Part shown: positions 1 through 5,830 of the stretch, piece after piece
Layout: the number at the start of each line of letters is the position of its first letter
Position numbering within the stretch: position 1 is the first letter of the stretch
Origin: CAYMLL01 sp964390645
GTDB taxonomy: Bacteria; Planctomycetota; UBA8108
Assembly: GCA_964390645.1 (NCBI GenBank)
Contig: CAYMLL010000383.1
Coordinates: 1-6,263 of the forward strand
Length of the DNA: 6,263 nucleotides
Direction of reading: 5' to 3'
Made by a program: the position numbers and the translations under genes
Notes under the pieces: generated by a model
What the model saw: only the letters and a program-made list of their open reading frames with translations
Database searches by the model: none
Told to the model about the DNA's origin: nothing

Positions 1-232
1 GGTCCACCGGGTGGTGGTCGTATTGGGGCGCCACGCGGGCTAGCAATACCCCCGAATGGGGGTCTATGTCACGGGCGCGCGCCGCGGTTGGGTGTTGGGC
101 GAGCTCGAGAAACGCGTCATCGATGGCGTCCGCGGCGGCGACGCTGTCCGGCATCATCAGGGACGGCGCCAGGAGGGACAGCGCGATGAGGGGAAACGCC
201 GGGGTGAGGTGGGTCCGGCGAGCCGGCACCAT
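1..232 (-). CDS. Secreted protein of unknown function, N-terminal 77 codons only (third gene of the operon)
   Basis: An open frame on the minus strand starts at ATG 232-230 and runs without a stop through base 1, so only the N-terminus is present. The start is supported by a GGAG Shine-Dalgarno six bases upstream and by placement 13 bp after the stop of the transglutaminase-like gene. The first 35 residues look like a Sec signal peptide: arginines at 5-6, a hydrophobic stretch at about 11-28 (PAFPLIALSLLAPSLMM) and small residues SVAAA at 30-34 suited to signal peptidase I. The mature part begins around AIDDAFLELAQ and shows no motif I recognise. Third positions are mostly G/C, except a small run of uncommon codons (ATA, GTA, TTG, CTA) near bases 30-67. 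Export and position suggest that it works with the two upstream products. Family and function cannot be assigned from this fragment. Confidence 0.75.
   Translation of the reverse strand, partial: MVPARRTHLTPAFPLIALSLLAPSLMMPDSVAAADAIDDAFLELAQHPTAARARDIDPHSGVLLARVAPQYDHHPVD
48..63. repeat. Short inverted repeat inside the partial gene
   Basis: The bases ACCCCC-GAAT-GGGGGT form a perfect 6-bp stem with a 4-base loop. It lies within the coding part of the leftmost gene, in the same short stretch as several uncommon codons. No T-run follows on either strand, so it is not a convincing terminator. It may be a chance consequence of GC-rich coding sequence. Confidence 0.3.
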
Positions 233-238
233 GTCGTT

Positions 239-242
239 CTCC
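239..242 (-). promoter_or_regulatory. Ribosome binding site for the leftmost gene
   Basis: On the minus strand GGAG (within GTGGAG) lies 6 bases before the ATG at 232, and just downstream of the TGA (248-246) of the preceding gene. It decides the start of a gene that is otherwise cut off by the window edge. Confidence 0.7.
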
Positions 243-245
243 ACG

Positions 246-3200
246 TCAGTTCTCCAGTACGACCTTTTCCTTGGCGGCGAGATCGATGCTCGTCGTCAGC
301 TCGCGAAAGCTCTGGTACTGCGCCACCGGGACGCGCGGTGCGGTCAGCTCGACGAGCCGCTCGACGACGACGTTCCCCGGAGACTCCGTGCTCACCTCGA
401 CCAGCAGCCGACCGAAGCGTGTCGTGACGTCCCGTCTCCGTGGTGTCGACTTCACCCGGGCGACGTCCGGCAGGTGAAACTCGACGCGCAGCGAGGAGCG
501 TCTCGGAGTGCTCAGGATGACGTCCGTCTGTCGTTCCTCCAGCGCCCCGATGGTCGACAGCGCGGTCACGGAGCGGTAGAAGTCGTCGGGGATGGCAAGC
601 GTCAAGCCTTCCGGCGACGGTGCCGCGAACTTCGGCACCCGAAACGTCACGCTCATGGTGACGGGCTGGTCGAGGTTCCTCAGGTCGCTGAAGCTCTCCT
701 CGGTGACGGTGGCGCCGGCGTAGCGCGCGCCGAGGATCCTGTCGAGCGTCTCGCGACGCCGCGCCTCGATCTCGAAGGACCGTCGCAGGGCCACCGCGAA
801 GCCTCCGTTGACTCGCAGTCGTACGGTGACCGCTGCGGAGTCATCGGGCTCGAGGCGCACGTCCCACTGCTCGTCGATGGCCAGATCCGACGGGGCGTTC
901 CACGGGATCTGCGGACGCAGGGCGCCGTCCTCGCGCACGATGAGCACCTCGGCGCCACGATCCATGGCCGGCAGATCCTCGATGCTGTGGAAGGTCGCGG
1001 TGCCGTCCAGGTAGAGAGGCGAGCGACCGTCGGAGGCGGGGATGTAGGTGATGCAGTGGTTGAAGTGGCGGATCAGAGGCAGCGTCAGGTCCTCCTTGCC
1101 GCGGGACTGATCCGCGTAGATCAGCACCGGATGGGCGTCGATGCCGACCTGGTCGAGCATCACGCTCAGCAAGGTCGCCTTGTCCTTGCAGTCGCCGAAG
1201 CGGCGCGCGAAGACCTTCGACGCGTTGTACGGCTTGAATCCGTGAACACCGAACTCCCATGCGTTGTACCGGATATCGGTGACGACGAAGTTGTAGAGCG
1301 CACGGATCTTCTGGAGCTCTGTGTCCTTCCCGGAGACGAGCTCGGCGACCTTCTTGTCGAGCTCCGGGCTGGACTCGAACTGGCGCTTGATCAGGTTCCA
1401 GTACCAGTCGTTGAAGGCGTCCCAGCTCTCGAAGGTCGACACCTCGACGAGCGGCAGGATCTCCTTGTCCGGCGGCATCGCCGGCTCGGCGTCGAGCCCG
1501 GGAACGTCGTGGGCCGACCAGGTGTAGGTGACCTGCTCCCGCTCCCCGTCCTCCCGGCGCTCGGGTTTGCTGTCCATCAGGCGCTGGTGAAAGTAGAACT
1601 CGCGTTCTGCCGGCACGCGCAGCGTGAAGACCTTCTCGCCGATCGGCAGCGGGCCGCGGAAGACCTCGCGGCGGCCGAAGTAGTCGCCGAAGAAGCTCTG
1701 ACGGATCTCCTCGCGCACGAACGCGACGTCGACGACGTCGCCCGCGACGAGCGTCGGAAGGTCGACCGAGGCGCGCTGCCACAGGGGGCCACCTGCTGCA
1801 GCGGCGAACCGTGGAAGACGTGCCTCCTCGCTCGTTCCGTCCGCGCGGTGAACCGTCGCTGACTTGAACTCGACGATCTGCTCGCCGGCGGCGTAGCTCG
1901 CAGCGAAGGAGTCCCACGTCCGGACGCCGACGTCGTTGAGGACCTGGACGACCTGCTGGCGATACTCGCGTGAGGTGCCGTCACGGTGGACCTCGACGGC
2001 GGCGAGCTCCAGCAGGATGCGTGCCGGATCACCGGCCTTGTTGTCGTACGAATCGGCGTGTGCCGCCCTGGCGATCGCCGCCGCGTCGCGACGGAACTCG
2101 TCCTCGAAGCGATCCTTCTGCGCTCGCAGAAACTCGAGGCGCTCGCGAAGCTCGGGCTGATTCGGCTGCAGCTCGATCGAGCCCTCCCAGACGGCGAGGG
2201 CCTTCGTGCGATCGTCGAGCTCCCAGTACACGCGCCCGAGGCGGTCGAGAAGCCCGTGGTCCTCCGGGCTCACCTCCAGGGCTGCGTCGAGCAGCTTCGC
2301 TGCCTGCGCCGGCCGGTCCTCGCCGAGCGCCATCGACGCGAGGCGCAGCTCGACGTCGTTGCTGAAGGGCGTCATCCTGTCGTGGCCCTCGAGGAGCCGT
2401 CGCGCGTCGGCGCGGCGAGCCCGGGCGACGTAGGCGGAGAACAGACTCCAGCGGGTAGACGTGTCCAGGTGGTCCGTGGCCAGCAAGCCCTCGAGGACCG
2501 CGATGCGGCTCGCGGGCGATCCGTGCTTGCGGAGATCGCCCGCCCGCGCCCTCTGCACCTCCCGGGCGTCCGGCGCCAGGGAGCGGGCCTTGCGGAGCGC
2601 CCTCTGCCGGGCTCCCGGAAACCCACGAGCCTCGTCGATCACCCCGAGCGCCAGGACGGCGGCGGCGAGATCGGGCTGGAGCTCGAGCGCCTTCTCGACG
2701 TGTCGGCGCGCGCGGGACAGGTTGCCGAAGGTCGAGCGGTAGTACCTGCTCAGGCGCAGCGCCGCGAGAGCGCTGCCACGCTCGACGGCGGCCTCGAGAG
2801 CGTGCCGCCAGTCGTTGTCGTCGCGCTCGGCGCCGATGCGGCTCTGTCCGCGGTAGCTGTCCGCGAGCTCGAGATGGTAGATCGCCGGCTGATCGTCGAT
2901 CTCGATCGCTCGACGCAGCGATTCCGAGTCCGGGTGTACGGACACATCGTGGGCCCCGCGTCGAGCGATCAGCGCGCCCAGGAGGTAGTGTGCCCGCGCG
3001 TCCGAGGGTGTGGACTCGATCCGGGCCTCGAGCATCGCGATCGTGCCGAGGGAAACCCCGGCGGCGAGATCGAGTGGCTCCTTGTCGGCCGCGAGGGTCT
3101 TCAGCTCCTCGAGCACGGTCGCGTCGGGCAGGCCTTCGCTCCAGCCCTTCGCCGGCGAGCCATCCAGGCTCGAGACGCGGGCGCGGAAGCCCCAGGAGTC

Positions 3201-4064
3201 CTTCTCCTCGCTGACCTTCAGCAGCAGGCAGTTCCAGCCCTCGCGCAGCGGCAAGGCGATGGCGGACTGGTCGAAGCGTCGTCCGCGCTGGACGTCCTCC
3301 TCGCCGATCAGCACGCCGTTGAGCCACGCGCGGTAGCCCTCGTCCGTTCCCAGGCGCAGCGCGAGCAGCTGCTCGTGCTGCGAACGGATGAACGTCACCG
3401 CGTAGGCCAGAGACTCGTCGTTCGGCCGCAGCAGCGCGTCGAGGTCGACGAAGCCGGCCCGTGGTCTCTCCGGCAGCTCTCTCCACGACACCGGTCGCAA
3501 CTTGCCCTCGTAGACGCCTTCGAGGTCGACGCCCGTCTCCGGACCGTAGGCGGTGTCGAAGCCGCTGCCACGCTCGTTGTCGAAGGGCCCGATGAAACGC
3601 CATCGCTCGAGGTCGCCGAGCGCCGCCCAGATGCGATCCGCCCGGTCGCGGTCGCCGGTCGCTCGCAACGTCGACCAGCCTGCGGTGTTGCGCGCCAGAG
3701 CGGCGACGAGCGGGTCGACGCCGTCGTGCGGACGACTCCAGAGCTCGAGCACTTCCGTGACGTCGCGCGAGCGGCCGCTTTCGACCGCGATGCTGACGGC
3801 ACGGCGGATCGCCAGCTCCACCTCCGGCATCGCTTCGCGGCGCGCCGCGGCCGGGACCTCCTCGGCGAGCAGGCCGCGCAGCGTGCCGAGGTAGATGTCG
3901 AGGCTGCGGTCGAGCCGTCCGGCAAGGTAGGCAGCCTCGGCGTCGAGAAAGTTGCCGGTAGCCGACGCGATCGGGAGCGACGGCAGCGCCGAGCAGAGCA
4001 CGAGCGCGAATGCGGCGACGGAACCGGTTCGACGGCGTGCCGGCACGTTCGAGGGGAGGTTCAT
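246..4064 (-). CDS. Large secreted TPR / DUF3857 / transglutaminase-like protein
   Basis: This 1272-residue protein belongs to the DUF3857-plus-transglutaminase family, whose members are mostly uncharacterised envelope proteins. A signal peptide is visible: RRR at 10-12, a hydrophobic core at about 15-33 and cleavage near IASA (32-35). Residues ~150-297 look like a beta-sandwich, galactose-binding-like module (WRFIGPFDNERG at 155-166, LGTDEGYRAWLNGVLI at 238-253, WNCLLLKV at 277-284). Residues ~340-650 are TPR-like helix pairs, clearest at 430-500 and 570-635. DUF3857 spans about 685-845. The transglutaminase-like core covers about 890-1030, with RRFGDCKDKATLL giving Cys959, NHCITYI giving His1003 and LYLDGTATF giving Asp1020, so the triad is complete. 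A beta-rich tail (~1040-1272) resembles the C-terminal part of such proteins. I chose ATG 4064 over GTG 4103 because it has a GGCAGGA ribosome site 5 bases upstream, begins just before the signal peptide and avoids overlap with the upstream gene. The likely activity is cysteine peptidase, amidase or cross-linking in the periplasm. The substrate is unknown. Confidence 0.9.
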   Translation of the reverse strand: MNLPSNVPARRRTGSVAAFALVLCSALPSLPIASATGNFLDAEAAYLAGRLDRSLDIYLGTLRGLLAEEVPAAARREAMPEVELAIRRAVSIAVESGRSRDVTEVLELWSRPHDGVDPLVAALARNTAGWSTLRATGDRDRADRIWAALGDLERWRFIGPFDNERGSGFDTAYGPETGVDLEGVYEGKLRPVSWRELPERPRAGFVDLDALLRPNDESLAYAVTFIRSQHEQLLALRLGTDEGYRAWLNGVLIGEEDVQRGRRFDQSAIALPLREGWNCLLLKVSEEKDSWGFRARVSSLDGSPAKGWSEGLPDATVLEELKTLAADKEPLDLAAGVSLGTIAMLEARIESTPSDARAHYLLGALIARRGAHDVSVHPDSESLRRAIEIDDQPAIYHLELADSYRGQSRIGAERDDNDWRHALEAAVERGSALAALRLSRYYRSTFGNLSRARRHVEKALELQPDLAAAVLALGVIDEARGFPGARQRALRKARSLAPDAREVQRARAGDLRKHGSPASRIAVLEGLLATDHLDTSTRWSLFSAYVARARRADARRLLEGHDRMTPFSNDVELRLASMALGEDRPAQAAKLLDAALEVSPEDHGLLDRLGRVYWELDDRTKALAVWEGSIELQPNQPELRERLEFLRAQKDRFEDEFRRDAAAIARAAHADSYDNKAGDPARILLELAAVEVHRDGTSREYRQQVVQVLNDVGVRTWDSFAASYAAGEQIVEFKSATVHRADGTSEEARLPRFAAAAGGPLWQRASVDLPTLVAGDVVDVAFVREEIRQSFFGDYFGRREVFRGPLPIGEKVFTLRVPAEREFYFHQRLMDSKPERREDGEREQVTYTWSAHDVPGLDAEPAMPPDKEILPLVEVSTFESWDAFNDWYWNLIKRQFESSPELDKKVAELVSGKDTELQKIRALYNFVVTDIRYNAWEFGVHGFKPYNASKVFARRFGDCKDKATLLSVMLDQVGIDAHPVLIYADQSRGKEDLTLPLIRHFNHCITYIPASDGRSPLYLDGTATFHSIEDLPAMDRGAEVLIVREDGALRPQIPWNAPSDLAIDEQWDVRLEPDDSAAVTVRLRVNGGFAVALRRSFEIEARRRETLDRILGARYAGATVTEESFSDLRNLDQPVTMSVTFRVPKFAAPSPEGLTLAIPDDFYRSVTALSTIGALEERQTDVILSTPRRSSLRVEFHLPDVARVKSTPRRRDVTTRFGRLLVEVSTESPGNVVVERLVELTAPRVPVAQYQSFRELTTSIDLAAKEKVVLEN

Positions 4065-4069
4065 GGGTA

Positions 4070-4076
4070 TCCTGCC
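4070..4076 (-). promoter_or_regulatory. Ribosome binding site for the transglutaminase-like gene
   Basis: On the minus strand GGCAGGA ends 5 bases before the ATG at 4064 and overlaps the last base of the upstream TAG stop (4078-4076). This arrangement fits translational coupling and favours ATG 4064 over the longer GTG 4103 start, which would lie inside the preceding gene. Confidence 0.65.
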
Positions 4077-5536
4077 TATTTCTTGATCACCCGCGCCGAG
4101 CACCAGTCGGCGCGGTCCAGAGCCATCTGGAAGTCGCCCTTGCCGAAGTCGACCTCGAGGACGAGGCGCCGGCCTGCGGCGATCGGCAGATCGACCTGAG
4201 CCGGAGCATCATCGTGGGTCATCGACCGCTCGAAGAGCTCCTCGTCGTCGAGGTAGACGCGGAAGACGACGGCGCCGGCGGCACCGCGAGCGCCGGTCGC
4301 TCCCCGCGGACGCGCGGTCTCGTCCAGGGCGATCGTCGCCTGGAAGCGCTCGAAGGAGGCGCCCACGTCGTACTCGAGTCGCGAGTACGCGTGTACGCCG
4401 AGTCCCTTGGGATAGGTCCTGCCGTCGACTCGCAGCGGACCGCCGAGGACGTTCGCATCGCGGCGGAAGGGCATCTTGCGACGGAAGACCGCGCCGAGGT
4501 GCTCCTTGTGAGCCACCGGATCGAGGTCGGAGAGAAACTGGCAGCGACCGCCGAGAAAGCCGATCTGCGCGATCTCCGAGAGACGCAGGACGACGTCGTG
4601 GAGGCGAGCGTGCCGGAGTGTCAGGGAGGCGCTCGACAACGACTCCAGTCGGCCGCTGAGAAGACCTCCGTCCTGCAGATAAACCCGCACCGAAGGTCCT
4701 GGAGGTGACCCGGACGCGGGTTCAGCCGGACGCCCGGGTTTGTTCGTGGTCTTCTGAGGGGACCCGGCCTCCTGGGACAGAGCCACGGCCTTCACCTTCT
4801 CGAGCGCGAGGTCGAGATCGCCGAGTCCGTCGGCGGAGAAGGCGACGGACTTCTCTCCGAGGTCATCGAGGAAGCCCTCGATCGGGTCGCCACTCTTCAG
4901 GTGCAGGACATCGGTCTCCAGGGACCCTTTCGAGTCGCTCTTGCGCAGTCGCGCCTCGAAGGTACGGAGCGCACCGAGGCTCTCGAACGCGTCGCGAAAG
5001 AGGAAGCGCCGCACGTGCTCCAGGTTGAGGTCGCGCGAGCCCGGCCCGGGCAGCGCCCCTTTCGCCGCGAACGCGGGACTCTCCACCCGTACGGAGTCCT
5101 CGTCGACGTCGTCCGTCCGTTCGCGTACGCGTACCCACAGCATGTCGTCTCCCAGGAGCCTCAGCTGCACCGGACCACGGGGCCCGGAGGGGACGGGCGT
5201 GAAGGAGAGGAAGAGGAGGTCGCCGACGGTGAAGCTCCGGTCTCCCGCACGCAGCTCGAGACCGTTGTCAGCGTCGTCCTCGAGCGACAGCGGCGGGATC
5301 GTGTCCCCGAAGAGCGGCTCGAGTCCCGACAGGGTCTCGACGTGCAGGGCCACGCCGTGAGCCGGACGTTCGGGGGGAGGTGGCGAGTCGGGCTTTTCCG
5401 TCGCAGGCGCTGCGGCGCGCGGCTCGTCGGGGACAGCCCGGGTGGGGGGCTCCCGTGCGTCGAGAAGCGGGAGGACCCCGAGAGTCATCAGCGCGGCGAG
5501 AGCACGCGGGACCGGAAGACAGGTCGGTGGTAGCAC
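4076..5536 (-). CDS. Secreted NPCBM-domain protein with repeated beta modules
   Basis: This 486-residue exported protein ends in an NPCBM (novel putative carbohydrate-binding module) domain at about 345-483. Diagnostic parts are the VLGGPLRVDGRTYPKGLGVHAYSRLEYDV stretch (363-391), a central VVFRVYLDDEELFES-like strand pair (423-438) and the terminal DRADWCSARV (474-483). Before it lie an N-terminal signal peptide (hydrophobic ALAALMTLGVLPLLDA at 12-27), a Pro/Ala-rich linker (28-58) and three or four short beta units of the kind 'LxxGDxxxGxLxxL...VxxVxxV', clearest at 209-253 (LHLKSGDPIEGFL) and 283-328 (VYLQDGGLLSGRL). Such units often precede NPCBM in Planctomycetota. The GTG at 5536 was chosen over the in-frame GTG at 5572 because a GAGGAAA ribosome site precedes it at 6-base spacing and the signal peptide then starts close to the N-terminus. 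It is the first gene of the operon. Glycan binding is inferred from the domain; no enzymatic residues are seen. Confidence 0.87.
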   Translation of the reverse strand: MLPPTCLPVPRALAALMTLGVLPLLDAREPPTRAVPDEPRAAAPATEKPDSPPPPERPAHGVALHVETLSGLEPLFGDTIPPLSLEDDADNGLELRAGDRSFTVGDLLFLSFTPVPSGPRGPVQLRLLGDDMLWVRVRERTDDVDEDSVRVESPAFAAKGALPGPGSRDLNLEHVRRFLFRDAFESLGALRTFEARLRKSDSKGSLETDVLHLKSGDPIEGFLDDLGEKSVAFSADGLGDLDLALEKVKAVALSQEAGSPQKTTNKPGRPAEPASGSPPGPSVRVYLQDGGLLSGRLESLSSASLTLRHARLHDVVLRLSEIAQIGFLGGRCQFLSDLDPVAHKEHLGAVFRRKMPFRRDANVLGGPLRVDGRTYPKGLGVHAYSRLEYDVGASFERFQATIALDETARPRGATGARGAAGAVVFRVYLDDEELFERSMTHDDAPAQVDLPIAAGRRLVLEVDFGKGDFQMALDRADWCSARVIKK

Positions 5537-5542
5537 CGGAAG

Positions 5543-5549
5543 TTTCCTC
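5543..5549 (-). promoter_or_regulatory. Ribosome binding site deciding the start of the NPCBM gene
   Basis: On the minus strand GAGGAAA lies 6 bases before the GTG at 5536. The alternative in-frame GTG at 5572 is preceded only by TATCCGGGTATC, which has no good purine-rich match. This site therefore moves the start 12 codons downstream of the longest possible frame. Confidence 0.65.
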
Positions 5550-5625
5550 GTTGCGTCGGAATCGAGAGGCACGATACCCGGATAGCATCGGCCGGTCGTT
5601 CCTCTGGAATTGACCGTTCGCCGGG

Positions 5626-5631
5626 ATTCTA
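5626..5631 (-). promoter_or_regulatory. Possible -10 element of the operon promoter
   Basis: On the minus strand the hexamer TAGAAT (one mismatch to TATAAT) lies about 90 bases upstream of the chosen GTG start at 5536. At 16-18 base spacing the -35 region (GCGCTT or CGCGCT) matches the consensus poorly. Either the promoter depends on an activator or another sigma factor, or this match is fortuitous. Confidence 0.3.
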
Positions 5632-5742
5632 GCCCGACTTTCTCCGGTAAGCGCGTGAAAAGGAGCCAGGAACTCCGGGACTCCCGCCACGACGATTCCG
5701 GAACCGACCGGACCGCCGAGGGCTCCGTCGGACCCGCGTCGG

Positions 5743-5771
5743 TTGAACTTCCCGTAACGACTCGTTATGCT
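5743..5771 (+). promoter_or_regulatory. Sigma70-like promoter of the rightward gene
   Basis: TTGAAC (5743-5748) and TATGCT (5766-5771) are separated by exactly 17 bases, each matching four of six consensus positions. Transcription would start near 5778, leaving a leader of about 50 bases before the ribosome site and ATG at 5831. This is one of the few AT-richer spots in the intergenic region and has the right orientation and distance for the downstream gene. Confidence 0.5.
5755..5767. promoter_or_regulatory. Candidate operator palindrome within the promoter spacer
   Basis: TAACGA-C-TCGTTA is a perfect 6-bp inverted repeat around one central base. It lies between the -35 and -10 hexamers and covers the first two bases of the -10. 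A dimeric regulator bound here would block RNA polymerase. The half-sites are short, so chance occurrence is possible. No regulator gene is visible in the window. Confidence 0.35.
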
Positions 5772-5817
5772 CGGAGCCCGCCACCCGGCGAAGTGAAGAA
5801 GTTCCGCGTGGAGTGTC

Positions 5818-5824
5818 AGAGGAG
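5818..5824 (+). promoter_or_regulatory. Ribosome binding site for the rightward gene
   Basis: AGAGGAG precedes the ATG at 5831 by 6 bases, a near-ideal Shine-Dalgarno sequence and spacing. It is a main argument that the open frame to its right, rather than the minus-strand frames overlapping it, is the real gene. Confidence 0.7.
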
Positions 5825-5830
5825 CCCGCC

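Larger units (their letters stand above)
5537..5830. other. Divergent intergenic region
   Basis: This 294-bp stretch separates the leftward operon from the rightward gene. It contains the operon's ribosome site, a -10-like hexamer facing left, a sigma70-like promoter facing right with a palindrome in its spacer, and an 8-bp palindrome TTCCGGAA at 5696-5703. Reading frames crossing it on the minus strand lack a supported start and look like extensions of shadow frames. No RNA gene or riboswitch fold was recognised. Confidence 0.6.

Noticed and set aside
25..36. Lipobox-like LVLC in the signal peptide of the large protein (residues 21-24)
   Set aside because: The residue before the cysteine is Leu rather than Gly, Ala or Ser, and the cysteine lies within the hydrophobic core, so a signal peptidase I site near residue 35 is more plausible. 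The residues correspond to bases around 3993-4004 on the minus strand.
66..1862. Plus-strand open frame of about 598 codons
   Set aside because: It lies antisense to the DUF3857/transglutaminase region, whose motifs prove the minus frame. Its translation is Arg/Val/Asp-rich without domains, and long antisense frames are expected opposite GC-rich genes.
2029..3603. Minus-strand frame of about 524 codons inside the large gene
   Set aside because: It overlaps the real gene in another frame, and its product is extremely rich in Arg, Gly, Pro and Ala, typical of out-of-frame translation of GC-rich DNA.
4079..4090. Possible terminator between the first two operon genes
   Set aside because: The 11-bp gap holds only the ribosome site, with no stem-loop or T-run, so read-through is expected.
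4065..4103. Longer GTG start for the transglutaminase-like protein
   Set aside because: It would place 13 polar residues before the signal peptide and overlap the upstream gene, while the internal ATG at 4064 has a well-spaced ribosome site.
1986..4199. Plus-strand open frame of about 737 codons
   Set aside because: It is antisense to the TPR and N-terminal parts of the large gene and runs past that gene's start into the end of the NPCBM gene. It has no credible ribosome site or recognisable domain, so it is a GC-bias shadow.
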